Under the pieces are notes generated by a model. The model searched no databases. It saw nothing but the letters and a program-made list of their open reading frames with translations, and had not been told where the DNA came from. From NCBI GenBank assembly GCA_010015745.1, contig ML978270.1:1-64000 (forward strand): 64,000 nt of DNA. Direction: 5' to 3'. This document shows, one piece after another, positions 23,339 through 35,440 of the stretch (within the stretch, counting starts at the first letter, position 1; each line of letters begins with the position of its first letter). Both the position numbers and the translations under genes were made by a program. The DNA comes from Setomelanomma holmii. Taxonomy: Eukaryota > Ascomycota > Dothideomycetes > Pleosporales > Phaeosphaeriaceae.

Positions 23339-25230
23339 ATGGACGAGCGACGAACCTACGACGCGTCGGCTTCGCAATTACCACGGCAACAACATGAGCT
23401 AGACCAGGACACAGCCAGTGAGTCCTTACTGACATGTCTCAACTGCTCAACTACCAGTTAAGGAAAGGGGACCCATACGACGCTGACGACGACGCTATAG
23501 TCCCCCGAAGAACATTCCGCTCTTGATACCACGTTGCTCTCTCTTCCCTTAGCAAATAATGTTCGTTTGATCTCGCGGACATACTCGTACTCTTTTACAC
23601 GTGCACGATTTCGCCCGAAAAGTGGGAATCGGCCAAGAGGATCGTAGTAGTCCTCGCGTAGAATAAGCACAATCCGGACGGCGCACACTTCGTCCTGCCT
23701 TATGACATTCAGCCTCGGTTCGGTCTCGAGACGCTTCTCAGCGCGCCCAGTTCAATTCTACAAGCACAGTCACGCGCCTCCATTTCACATGGTCAGTTAG
23801 CGGAATACCATGTCTGCAAGTTGTCCACCGTCTTTGTTCGACGCTCTATGTTTCTGGTACCCGTACCACGTGGCGGCTGCCTCGCCGTTGTTGTCACGCC
23901 TCCACAACTTGACCTCTAGTCGGAAGCGATGCCCGGACAGATCATAGTTGATGGCTCACCACGAGACATCGAGATGATGAGAGATGGACCTTTGATCGAA
24001 GTTATGAATGGGTTCCGGGTTCTACAGGAACTACTGTGTGCCGGCACCTGTTCATAGCTACACCTACGCAAAGTATAACGCGATTCTGGGGATGCCGAAC
24101 TCATTGATAGGGGGTTCTTTCATCGCAGATATGTTTCAGGCTGTATACGATCCACTCCGGTTTTCCAAAATGAGGAACGCCGCTAGCCTTGACGACGGGA
24201 CCTCGCCATACAAATGCACATCGCAATCAGAATAATGCGCAGCTTGGAATCTGCGGGCCGTCCAGCTCAATTATTACTCAGTCTCGCGTTCAAGTTCTGT
24301 AGCGACAATCTCTTCACGCCAGATTATTATTTCACTTGGGAAGGACCATTCATCTTTCGCCCACTGCCAGAACACGGCGAGCCTGTTTGGAATGAGTTCC
24401 ACCAGGTTAGTTAGGCAAGGGTCCGGCCAGGTCAGTGATGCAAGCAGTATGAGCTGAAGTTTAGTACGCCGTCCAGCTAAAGTCCAGATCACAGTGCGTG
24501 ACGGTATACTCATTGAGAACAGCTTCAGTTACGGTCCTCCTATTGCGCTGCCCAGCCAACAACGCAACAAGCCGAGACTCAATCATCCAGTCTGGGGTCC
24601 GCCTAGTTTCCGAGTCTTATATCGCGCTACGCTTCCGTTCGACACTGAAAACAATCGTCGTGGAGGAAGTGTCCCGATTGACCGGCAAGCAAGGCGACCA
24701 GCAGATACAATGTGCGCATCAGACTAGTCCTCCACGGTGGTATAACGACCAAGATCCAACAATGTTGGGATTCCTGCCCTTGCTGAGGCAAGTCATAGAT
24801 CACCAGCAGAGCTCAAGCAGCAAAACAGCATCATGTGATCAGTCGGAAAGGAGTTTAGAGGCCTACGCACGATACCTTGTCTCTTTCTTTGTGGGGAAGT
24901 CCTCGAAACTTATCTGGAGGCGATCAGACACTGCAATGTCCAGACGTCCTTTATGACATCTCAAGCAGACGTTCTCGAAGCGATACAGCTGATGATTTTC
25001 ACAAGCACTTACTACACTGGCTACAAGTCAACAAGTCAGTGAGGGCATCCAGGCTACCATATCTTACGTGCGAATCGCTGTACAAAGTTGGCCATATACT
25101 TTCATGAGGCACCATTCGAGTGCTTTTGCATACGGCCCTAGATGGACTCACCAAGGACGAAAAACTACAACACCATTCACCGCGCTTCTCAACACTGCGT
25201 GGGACCCACAAGCGACTGTCTGGCGGTGAG
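23339..25230 (+). pseudogene. Decayed gene, probably a Zn2Cys6 zinc-cluster transcription factor
   Basis: Protein-like pieces lie in order on the plus strand but in different frames and with stops between. At 23339 an ATG opens a short frame ending LLTCLNCSTT, reminiscent of the start of a zinc cluster (C-x2-C), followed in another frame by QLRKGDPYDADDD. At 24230-24415 lies SDNLFTPDYYFTWEGPF and more. At 24860-25040 YARYLVSFF shifts by one base into GEVLETYLEAIRHC and TSQADVLEAIQLMIFTSTYY, which strongly resembles the middle homology region of fungal zinc-cluster regulators. At 25125-25212 FAYGPRWTHQGRK follows. No combination of plausible introns gives an intact frame, so it is read as a relic. 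Identity rests on the 24.9-25.0 kb piece. Confidence 0.42.
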
Positions 25231-28200
25231 TAAGCAACCACCACGATGAAATCCGACACCACTCAGCTAGTGCCCCTGGCTGCCTTTTAGCTGCAGAGCC
25301 GCATCCAGCCACAAGGAGCCGCATGGTGGAAATTGCGTGCATAACGCTTCGGCAAGCCAAGCCATCCGCTCCAGCAAGCGCGCCTCAACACCAGCTCCCA
25401 ATTTTTCACGATGTGAGGCGCGGCAGGTCCGAAGCTCGGACGAAGCGACAGATGCAAGGTCTGCTAGTTGGTGTGATCAGTTCAGATCTACTGCCCAATT
25501 TAAAACTTTTGGCGAGGCTGCAGGACCCTTCTTTCGTATACCATTTCCGGCAAGACTAGGCGGAAAATTCTCCGTCGCAGACGTTTTCCTTGATGAGGTT
25601 GTTCGGCATCATGGCAATTCGGAATGGAAAGGGTTCACGCTAGGAAAAGTCTTCCGAAAGTTTTCCTTCGACGACGGTTTGAAGGGTCACGTTGCTGCGG
25701 TGCATGTGAGTGCCTCGGTGCGGGTCGGCGCGAGGTTTGAAAGGCCCACTAGACCGATAGTCTTGGTACGAAGGTCGAAAAGCTCGACTCGTTGGGCGGT
25801 GAATACGAGCGTTGAACCGACGGACGATCGGACTATCGACAAGTGAGGTGGGAAGAGGTTGCGATAGCGACGAGAGAGGCGTGTGACGCGCGCGATTTTA
25901 CAGGATGCTCTGAGCTCTTATTACCCTCGCCGCGCAGAACGACCGGTACGGCCGTCGGCTTGAAATGTTCCCATGTCCGAGAGGACTGCTATCTGGTACG
26001 ATAGTTGTACGCACATGCCAAGCAACGGATATGAGGATGTCCTGCGAATATCATGAGATCAAAGATCAGGTTGGCCTGATCTCCTTATCCGCAGGTCCCA
26101 TCATGCGGATTCTAGACACGATCGGCATGCGAAATACTCTGTTTGGATCCTCTGCGATCAGAACGTTCGATGTACCTTCACATTCGCGAAGCAGGGTGGA
26201 AGGAGATGTTTCCGGGGACCCTTTGGTCGCAAAAGTTGGTTCTATCGCGTCATGGCGTTCGTTCTTCCACGTGGGCGAGTGCACCTTCTTGCATCATCGA
26301 ATCCTGGTGTGCACGGCAACCATCAGGACTCGCACTCCGTGGGGTGCGATGATGCGAGCGATCGTCAACATGCGATGTAAACCTTCTTGACCACCAACGA
26401 CCATCGCATAGCCAAACGCGGAAATATAGTCGAGCGTACGGCCGAACACAGAAGCGGGGTGAAGTAGTTAGATCGTCATTAATAGACCTCGATTGGTATG
26501 AGACATGGCTGCTGATATAACCTCTGATAAGGACTCAAAGCTCTTAACACCGTTGGATATCCCCGCATTTCGACAAGCAGGGCATCTTACTGGCATTTCT
26601 TGGACATAAGCAAGCCTCCATTACTCATCATTTTCCCAAAGAGGATAACCATCGTGCCAATGTTGGTTCCAAGACTGAGAAAGAGGAGATTCAGTGCTGA
26701 GTGAGATGTGCGTGCTCAAAGGCGTAACAACATCAGCAATATTGTACTATCGCTTGGCTCTTGATAACTAGAATTTGGCGACATTGTTGAGCCACGTTGA
26801 GAGACACCAGGGGCTTCAACACAAGCGATAGTGCACTGTTGGCGCGGAGACCGCTCAAGTAGCTTGATGGCTGAAAACGACTGCCTGATGTCTGGTCATA
26901 TTCCTTTTGGGATAACACTACAACCAGCAAGGCGTTGCTGGGGGAGTTGTGGGCCAGAACAACACGCTGTGATGAAGTGGCATGACCAGCGCATCAAAGA
27001 CCAGTGCAATAGCTTGTCGACACAGACCTGTTCATCAGACACAATTGGAGGACGAGATCCTGCGCTTCATTTTGAAAGCGCGCCGGGCTGAGCGTCGCAA
27101 ACAAAATATGCAAGATACGTGTTGTTTCACAAGCGTTGTCGATGAGCGAAACACACTCCACCAAGGAGCATCCACAGCGTGTGCGGCGACTTTCGCGCAT
27201 GAAAGAGGATCGCAACAACAACTCAAGCGTGAAACGAGCCATCCAACCACGCCTTGCGCATGCATCGGGCTTTGAGATCGAAGCCTTGATCTCGCTTCAG
27301 GTATGGTGTTGATGATCTCCTTTATCCATTGCAAGTATTGCGAGCCTACTGTGGTATACGCGTGTTTCGAGACGAGCAAGCGAAGTCGGCACCGCAAACG
27401 CTGGGGTCCAGCATGGAGAACCAGGGATCGGCATTGTGATTACCACGATCAATGTCTGACGGCGTGGGGATGAAATCGTTGCGGGAGTCCATGCTCGAGC
27501 GTGCCAGATGAGAAGGGTCTCAAGTGATGCTTCAACGGTCCAGAACCTCATCAGCTGGAACCATCAGCTCATCTGCTCTGCCAGTCACGACAAGCTGCAC
27601 ATTCAAGTGCAGTGCGTCTGACACGGCATCATCAATCTGCGATCATCCGCCCACAAGTGAGAGCCCGCGTTTCGACCGAGCGGACAGGTCGAGCGTGACC
27701 AAGATGATCCATCCCGCTCCCTGCCAATTCCGATCGGACACATGCAAAACCCCGAGTCCCTTGTGCCAGTGGAACGTCTGGCAGCCCAGCGAGACAGGCA
27801 GACAGGGCTCCTCGGGCAACGAGCGCTCAAGAACGCCGAAATGACCGGCGCGCAGCGGCAGCAGATAGGCATGCCGTGCATACGCTATACCTCCAGGCAG
27901 ACTTTCTTAGTCACCTGGCGCGGCGCAGGCAGTGCGATTAGTATACGTAACGCGCTTCGCAATGCTTCGTAAATTGTATGCGAAGACGCGAAAAAAGGAC
28001 GCGGGCTCCTGATGGCTTTTCAAGAAATTGCGACTTGACCGGTGGAATTAGATCTGTTGTGGATGTGTTTGTGGCTGTCGCGCCGCGTGCCTGTCCGGCT
28101 CGCTGGAGCGCTGGAGATCCGCCCAGGGTCTGCCGCTGCCGCACTGGCCGCCAAAAGTCGGTCAACTTTTCTGAAAATTTGGGCATGCAGATTTGTGACT

Positions 28201-28699
28201 TGTGTGGACACGCCTCGCATAATCCCGCCGGAAAATCTGTGGAGCACGACAGCATCTTTTCGAAAGATTTTGTTGGTGCACTGGAATTTGTCGATGTGTT
28301 GCAGAGCTTTCCGGTGGTTATGCGCAGTGTGGTGGTGCGAATGACCTGCTGGTTGATTAGCATGCAGCATGCGTCGATAACAGAAGCATCACATGAGGAG
28401 ATGGCACGACGTGTTTTGGTGGTATGATCATGTTTGATTTCCTAGCTAAGGCGGGAGTCTCGACCAGCTATTTGGGAGAACTCATACCGCTCATTCGACC
28501 AATTTCCCAAAAAATCCCCCCTCTCGTACCATGTTCCCTCCAGTAGATCTGAGTAGAGTGGCAACCATGTGCTCTTCGTAAATTCCATACCGCACTGCGG
28601 TGTAATGCCATCATAAGAAATGTCGGATATCATGCTCGCTGAAATGGACTCGCTCGCTAAAATGCTGAATCAAAAATCAAAAGGTCGAGAGGTTTTGGC
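25231..28699. other. Gene-poor stretch, no convincing gene
   Basis: About 3.5 kb. The longest open frame (25337-25846, plus, 169 codons) has no recognisable motif, and others at 27.5-28.4 kb overlap on both strands. A plus-strand frame near 27.66-27.97 kb has a protein-like run (HMQNPESLVPVERLAAQRDR) but no start, splice context or family match. No repeat or RNA gene was recognised. Confidence 0.45.
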
Positions 28700-29431
28700 C
28701 TAATAACTTGTGATGAGCGGAGTGGAGTCCATAAAGAGTGGTTGATCTTCCATGAGGTGTGTTTGTGACTTTTCGTAGAAGGATGTTGTGAGCATCGCCT
28801 CCTTCTCTGAGAATTCGAGGGTCGAGTTGGGTGGTGACGCAGGTGGCGACTCGTCATCGGAATCCTCGTCGTAGGTGAGCTCGGGTGGTGATTGTGATTG
28901 CGATGGGACACGAGTGAGAGCAAGGTCTGAGTCGTCCTCCATGTCGTCGTAGAACTCGTCCTCGTCTTCGTCAATCTCCATTGTGGAGATCTGAACTGGT
29001 GCCTGAGCAATGCGGCGGGGCATTGGGACCATGTCAAAGTCCTCCTCGCACTCAGACTCAGAGTCGGAGTCAGAGTCCTCGTCCTCCTCAGCGATGCTGT
29101 CGGCCCACTGGATGTGTCGGGGCTCCTCAGCCTTGGAGGCCTTGGCCATTGTCTGGTTGAACCATGCTTCTTGCTGGCGTTCGGCGTCTTGGAGTTCGAT
29201 CATGAGGCTGTCGAGAAGGTTGGCATGGCCGACGAGGAGGCGGAGGTCGTGGTCGGCCCTGGAGGCCTCCTTGCCCAGCTTCGAGCGGGCGGAGGCGGCA
29301 ATGTAGTAGGTTTGGGTGAGAGACATCTTCTGCTTCTTCTGTGGTGGTGAAGAGACGAAGTATGAGCGGGTGGTCTCAGCCGAGATGGGCTCAAAGGAAG
29401 TTTGAATGCGGAGATGTGATGAGGAAGGCAT
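28700..29431 (-). CDS. Conserved fungal protein of unknown function (243 aa, acidic)
   Basis: A single-exon frame of 243 aa. The N-terminal part includes a helical segment (ARSKLGKEASRADHDLRLLV, then HANLLDSLMIELQDAERQQ) that I recognise as conserved among hypothetical proteins of filamentous ascomycetes. This is followed by HIQWADSI, long Asp/Glu/Ser runs (EEDEDSDSDSESECEED) and a Ser/Pro-rich tail. There are no membrane segments and no catalytic motif. The acidic Ser-rich stretch suggests casein-kinase-2-type phosphorylation, but this is inference from composition. An internal ATG (MSLTQTYYIA, residue 36) may be the true start, since conservation begins there. It is the only clear gene between 22.7 and 35.9 kb. 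Confidence 0.75.
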   Translation of the reverse strand: MPSSSHLRIQTSFEPISAETTRSYFVSSPPQKKQKMSLTQTYYIAASARSKLGKEASRADHDLRLLVGHANLLDSLMIELQDAERQQEAWFNQTMAKASKAEEPRHIQWADSIAEEDEDSDSDSESECEEDFDMVPMPRRIAQAPVQISTMEIDEDEDEFYDDMEDDSDLALTRVPSQSQSPPELTYDEDSDDESPPASPPNSTLEFSEKEAMLTTSFYEKSQTHLMEDQPLFMDSTPLITSY

Positions 29432-32400
29432 CTTGTTGTTAGGCAGAAATATAATTGCCTAAGAAAAGTGAGTCAATTTGGTTATGACTGGGAGCAAAAG
29501 CGAGGCTTCACGAACCTTAATGCAGCGACCAATGGGTGGAAGGTGATCCGAGCTTAGTGTGGTACCGGAGTAGTCGTGGTAATGGATAATGTCCAAGTGA
29601 TGTTCCGCTGATGTCAACCAGAGTGATGTTCGTCTTGTTGTTTGTATGTTGGATGCGAAGCTGATTGATGGTGTTGAGGAGTGGGACACGCGCTTGTCTT
29701 ATGTTCCAAGGCGCTCGGAGGATGACCACGAAGCATAACGGCACTCGGCCAAGGACGGGCGCGGATACAACTCGCTAGCTCCGAGAAAGAAGTCGGTGAA
29801 CCTTGCTATGGATGATTCACAACGCCGACAGGGGTGCCAGGCGGAGCCAAAGCTGACAAGACACCGCGGCGCTAGCGTCAAGCCATGGCTCGGCCGGGGG
29901 GTTTCTCTGGTACGAGTGCGAGATGCGGCTTTACGAGAGCGGACGGAACGACGGACATTACTGTCGTCCTGCCCATCGATTACCCATCGTAGCCTGCAGA
30001 ATTTGGCGCTTTGTCGGGTTTTACTCATTCACGATCACTGTCGATTGCATCACAGTCTTGCATATGCTAGTAGGAAGTTTTGTTTTTCGCGAAATGAGTG
30101 ACTCCTGGCCAGCGTGCGTTGTCGCGCAAGGGCGCGCGGTGTGCTGCCAGCTTGAGAATGCCTGGCTGCCTGTTGCTGTCGTAAGGCGCGCGCGCTCAGC
30201 CTGGCGGGTCAAAGCCACTAAGTGAGCGGTCAGCATTGAACTGTGGCTTCAAGACGTGTCCCCGTTTGGTATCTCGCTTGTTATCCCTTTGCGGCTGCGA
30301 CAGGCGACCGCTATCCACTGTCCGTTGAACGCGTTCAGACCGACCGCGAGGCTGGAATACCGCCCAGCTGAGTCTCGTCTCCACGCCTCCATCAGACTCA
30401 CGACAGCAACAATTGTCTGTCGGACCAACCAGCGCCCGTCTTGGCCCTGGTCAATTGCACGATCGGAGCAATTCGAATAACTCATCATCACTCGGACGAC
30501 CACCTGCATGAACCGTGAGTGATGCCTAGCTCATCTCACGATGCGGCTTTCTCGGGGTCCTGAGTGCTCCGGCGGACGAAGCGGGGGTGAATCCAGCCCA
30601 GGCGACAACATAACGTGGTTGACCCCACGTCACAAGTCGGCCTGATCACAAACGCGAAGAGCATAACACCCCATGTCGCCCATGGTTCTGCGACAAAAGG
30701 GCGCCATGAACTTTGGCTTCATTGCGACTCTGCGATTACAAACGGTTGCTGCGTTTGGTTAATCTGCGACCGTTATTGGTGTGGTCGCAGCTGGCTTTGT
30801 CAAGCATGCTGAACAATCTCCATCTGACAAATGCCACTAACCTTATCAGTTATCAGCGAGCTAACCACCTCCACGCATGGCACGTGCTGATGACTTGATC
30901 ATGCTCATCCACTCATCTCAAATGCTCTCGCACGTAGACAGATGATCTGCCATACGCACGCACTGTACGTCCGTAATCGGCCGCATAGGGCAGGGAATAT
31001 ATCGCACCATCCGCACCGTGATTAAAGACTTCAATGAAAGCCATGGGAAACGGTATACCACTTCCGGCAGCTGTAGGCAACTCACTCTTTCACAGAACCG
31101 CAAACATCACGCTCTAACAAAAGAACTTTCTGCAAACGCCAATCCCGCTGTGAAGCATTGTTTCCCCACCGAATCCCCACTCCGCGCCCGCCAGGCGTTC
31201 ACGAAGGGCTGCACATTCCCAGAAGGGTAAGTGCAATCCATGGCGTTGACTCAGCTGCTCACTTCGCATACCCAAAACGTACATTTGCGTGCATTTACCC
31301 ATACATCGCACAGCCCTATGTTACCATCGTTTCGCAAAGGCGTTGCACTGCAGCCAGAGTGCCGTTCAAGCGTCTCAAGGGTCCATTGCATTGGACGGCC
31401 GTTTGATGCCTCACCGCTGGCCTTTTGCGGCGCGCGAAGCTGTTATCCCGCGAACGCCGAACTTTCGCACTTCATTCGCATACTTGGTGCGGCAGTGCAG
31501 CGATGTGATTGTTCATGGTTGTACGCGTATTCGAGCAAGAATGAGTGTAACGAACACTAACCCCAAACGGTGCGAAGCTGGGGAAAAGCCACACTTCGAC
31601 TGCGCCCACCAACAAACACGTACTCTATGCAGACACTCCGAAGATCAACACCAAGGCACACCGCGGCCTAACGCACGCAGTACGACGTTCACGAAAAGCG
31701 GACAACAATTTCTGAAGCCTGGTGGACCGCAGTGGTAGCATTGCGACGACTTCTTGGCCATAACGTTACGCGTTGCTCTCAACAACGCGTAGCAATTACA
31801 TCACCTCGAAAAGAAAGACCAAGTAACGCCTGCATGTCGACTCAACGGCAGATCTGCTGCACAATCAGCAACCCATACCTTGTCTAGCAATCTTCGAGAA
31901 GATTTCTAGAAGACGCAATGCTTCGAAAGCTCCACTGACTAAACCACAGACGGCACGTAGCCCTATGCTTCACTGCATGTACATGGCGTTGAAGCACGTT
32001 CTCTTCACGATGGGATTCCACCAATACGCATTGCAGCAGGAAGACTTATCATCTTCCACTTTCGTCACGCCGACGCATTGCTGCCGAGCGGCATCGTGAT
32101 ATCTCGTTCAACCCTAGCTTGTCTTGCTAATCAGATAGCCGAGCGCCTGCTCATGCATCACTAAGCAACAACACCTTCGATCAGTGGTGCGCAATGTATA
32201 CGCCACGACAAGACATCGCCTAGTCACGTCACAGTCCTTTTCATTGGAAGTATCGTATGTTTGAGCGGAGCTGTCTGCCCGCGGTCCGGGTTCTCAAAAG
32301 CTTGGTAAAGCTTGGCCACATGGAATAGACCATTCAAGCAGCACCCTTAGCGGTCTGTGCTTTGAGATGAATGACAAAGACTGAATGGAAAATTTGAAAA

Positions 32401-33363
32401 AGAGCATAGGTATTGTGTCTGCTGAGAGATAGGGTTCAACGCCATGCGGGAACTACTAGCCCTTTGCTTGCCAGCTCTTCCCACCAAAGCCGACATATGC
32501 ACGAACGATCGAGATCATCACCACGACCGCTGTTAACCGAAAGACCGATCTTGTAGACTCGGCAGTGCTGCCGAAATGTGGATACAGAGGCATAATTTCC
32601 GCGGCGAGCTAATGCAACGGCTGGAGGTTCCTTTTGCTATGAAGACTCAAAAGTGAGTTGCAAAATTTGCTGAGTTATCATGATCCCAAAGAGAACAATA
32701 ACGCATCGCGAAAGACAGCATCGCGATGTTCAATCTTTTCACGATCTGTTCAGAAAGATTGGATGGTGTTGGAAGAATCCAATGAGCACTGAGCTTGGTG
32801 GGTACATGTTTCATCAGCACCACGAAGTCAATGCGACCTATAGATACAACAAAGACTATCACCATCCATATGGGATATGATAAGTGTGCAAACTCTTCAT
32901 CCCAACGTTTTCCACTGCGTATGACACCGTTGTTGCAACTTCATGATACTTGGCACGGTAAGTCCAGACCTTGATTGTGCCCACCGCGGGGATCGACGCC
33001 ACAGGCGTAGACCCACGGCAAGCCGCGGCCGCGGCATGCCGTACGTACATGAGCTATTTAGAAAGAGCCAAACTCCTCGCTTAGCGGTGCAGCGCCCTGC
33101 GGTAAAGCTGCGGTGATCGACGTAAGGCTGCAGGTTAGCATGGTGGCTGCCGTATATCTTCGACGGTGCTCTCACTTTGAACATTATCAGACAGCAAGTA
33201 TACCGTGGAATCAACCAAGCCTTCTCCTGCGCTGGACTTCCTCGACTTACAACGGCTCAACATATGAGGTGAACGATCTTCACGAATCAAGCAGTTCCTG
33301 CGCACCGAACGACCTTCACCCAGTGAAACTTTCTTCACACACACGAACACTACAGCGAAGTCA
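29432..33363. other. Gene-poor stretch, nothing identified
   Basis: Nearly 4 kb without a supported gene. Overlapping frames at 31.06-31.74 kb (up to 149 codons) occur in all three plus-strand frames, which argues against real coding. No tRNA, transposase motif or inverted repeat was seen. Confidence 0.45.
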
Positions 33364-33657
33364 ATGTACTTCCAATCCGCCAGCATGCGCTCCGCTTCGC
33401 CTTGCCCGACTCTGTCGCTCCCAATCACACCTAAGGCCACTGAAATCGACTCTGCTGTCTCCCCATGCTCTTGCAAGGTCTCTGTTGCGGAGTACCACAG
33501 CACAGTAAGTCTCCTGGTCTGGAAAATCAACAATATCAGCGCATTGACTGATCACCACCAGTTGTCAAGCCTGTACGCCGAGGAATGTATGTGCTTGTTC
33601 GAGAAGGAGTGTCAGCGCAGCAGTGGATGGCAGCGAGACTGGGCCTTTGGTAAATGA
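33364..33657 (+). CDS. Possible small cysteine-containing protein (2 exons)
   Basis: A 47-codon first exon (33364-33504) ends at a strong donor GTAAGTC. A 57-bp intron with a branch-site-like TTGACTGAT leads to the acceptor CACCAG (33561), and a 32-codon second exon ends at TGA (33657). The joined product is 78 aa with seven cysteines (CPT, PCSC, EECMC, KEC) and no signal peptide. Support is the well-formed intron in an otherwise empty region. No family is recognised, and the intron is a multiple of three without stops, so the frame is open even unspliced. It could be chance. Confidence 0.25.
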   Translation: MYFQSASMRSASPCPTLSLPITPKATEIDSAVSPCSCKVSVAEYHSTVSLLVWKINNISALTDHHQLSSLYAEECMCLFEKECQRSSGWQRDWAFGK

Positions 33658-34879
33658 ATGTCTAGCTAGAGCGTGTCAATACGACTCCTGCCGTCTCTAC
33701 TGCTCTCTATGGCACGTCAAATTGCGAGCGAGAAAGCGTATTTCTATGGATGACAGCGCGGTCGAATTCGCTGATGCAAAATTGCTCGAGAAAGTTGGGA
33801 CATTTTCAGGTCAAAAGACTCGGAGAATAGCCACTTGATCGTCAAGAACATGAAGGCTCGTTAGAGTTCACATGAGAGAAGAAAGGCATGTGACGAGGTC
33901 TGAGGATACCTGCGCGCTCCGAAATGAAGCGCGAGTTGAGTGGAAGGACATCACAGAGAAAGACATGTCGCGCACCCGTACAATAGCGAATATATAACTA
34001 TACAATTTCGCTTTACCATATAGACATATATATACCCATGCGGTCTTGCTCAAAGCAGTCTTCTGATAATGAAGCAATAAGTTCGTTCAAAGGCTTTCCT
34101 CCATAGCCACACAGCCACTCAAGCTGATTACAGTGCCTCCCAAACTTATCGTCGCTGGGCTCAAAGATGGGCTGTGTTCGTGATCATCCAAGGTCTTTGA
34201 GCACGATGTCTGTTCAATCTGCAGGATCGAAATAGCTTTAATTTACCACATTCACGCATGGCTGAGGCCCAGGGTCATACGATGGTGAAGTTGTGTTTCA
34301 GCCCAGCTGGAACCGTCCTGATGATTACTGCTGCAGGCTTTCATATATATCACGATGGCTAGTGATAGATTGATCATGTTGTGAAGATCTACAAGCCGAC
34401 ATATTTGACGTGAAATGACTCTCGCAATTGTGCGTAGACCTTCACGCAGCACTCAAGTGAGCATCTTGAAAGGAGGCTGTCGCGTTTCATGGGGTGTGAA
34501 AGGGCGTGGTGAAAAGCTGCCTCGTCTTGAGATCTAATGATTTCTTGATTGAGGCAGAATCGATTGGTCAGAATTTCATTTTAGTCCTATGCGCTCGAGA
34601 TTTTGGAAGGCTTTGAAGTATGGCCGCTCTATGCAACCACACTCAGATAATTAAGCATACTATTCGACAATGAAAGAGACCAGCTGCTATCCATGGGCTT
34701 GGTATACTCCAGAGTTCTCCTGCTCTGATGAAGCGAGTGCATCAAGATATTTTGCCAGGCCATTTCTGCTTGGGATGTGCTACTCGCTTGAAAAAGGGCA
34801 GGCGTTCCGATGTCGTTGGTCCTCGGTCTTGTTGTCTAGAGCAGTCAATTCCCCCACTGTTTACATTAAGTACGTTTAC
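33658..34879. other. Gene-poor stretch, nothing identified
   Basis: No supported gene. The region just before 34880 may hold further, unreadable copies of the WD40 array that follows (GCCAGGC near 34753 echoes the repeat core). Confidence 0.4.
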
Positions 34880-35440
34880 AGTATGTGCTGTTCGCTTGGT
34901 AAACCGGACGGTGGCTGGACACACTTAAAAAGACACTCCTAGCAGGCTGGTTGTGTCGCTGGCTGAGCGGGACCCCCGTAGGACCAATGTTATGGCTATT
35001 CTCAAGCAGTAGCCCATCGCACACTATAACCCGGACATCACCCAGACGCACCGTACTGACTTTCTAAGGCTGCTGACATTGCTGGCCAGGTAAGACATGG
35101 GCCGGACTACCATAGATGTTATTCTCTAACCGTGGTCTCTCGCGCACTGTGTTCCGGACGATAGCTGGACATGCCTTACCGACACTTACAATAGACAGCT
35201 GAGACTGCCGGCCAGGCAGGACATAGGCGGGACAACCCTGATGGCCGTTCACGATCTGGGGTCCACGCCGTGCTGCGACCCGGACGTCAGCTGGACGAAT
35301 CGCATGAACATTCACTTCAGACTGCTTGGATTGCCGGTTGGATGGTCACAGACCGGAATTCCCTTGTGAATGTTCTCCATCTGCAGCCTAATCGGTAGTG
35401 TCTTCGAACACTAGCTGAATGGAACGCACCGACATCCGTG
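34880..35440 (+). pseudogene. Degenerate WD40 repeat array (gene relic)
   Basis: Four to five diverged tandem units with a period of about 125 bp start near 34904, 35032, 35154, 35279 and 35403 (spacings 128, 122, 125, 124). WD40 units are 42 residues or 126 bp. On the plus strand the units still read as WD40 pieces: RTVAGHT (34907), RTIAGHA (35156) and RTSAGR (35281), matching the RTLxGH end/start motif. Between them lie remnants of the PDGxxLASG strand, such as PGRT (35205) and PGKT (35080), and an IW in ACGATCTGGGG (35249), the remnant of IWD. Stops and indels break every unit. Arrays of nearly uniform WD40 repeats are typical of fungal NLR-like (NACHT/NB-ARC) and HET-E-type proteins, but no NTPase domain is visible nearby. 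Confidence 0.6.

Noticed and set aside
25337..25846. 169-codon open frame in the gene-poor stretch
   Set aside because: No motif, no splice support, and no recognisable family.
27603..28427. Overlapping frames on both strands
   Set aside because: Mutually overlapping, without conserved motif or intron signals.
31060..31740. Overlapping frames of 70-149 codons
   Set aside because: Open in all three plus-strand frames, which reflects base composition rather than coding.
34880..35440. Reading the tandem repeat as ankyrin repeats on the minus strand
   Set aside because: Some units echo ankyrin codons (GAGAACGGCCAT), but the ~125-bp period and the RT-x-AGH motifs on the plus strand fit WD40, not the 99-bp ankyrin unit.
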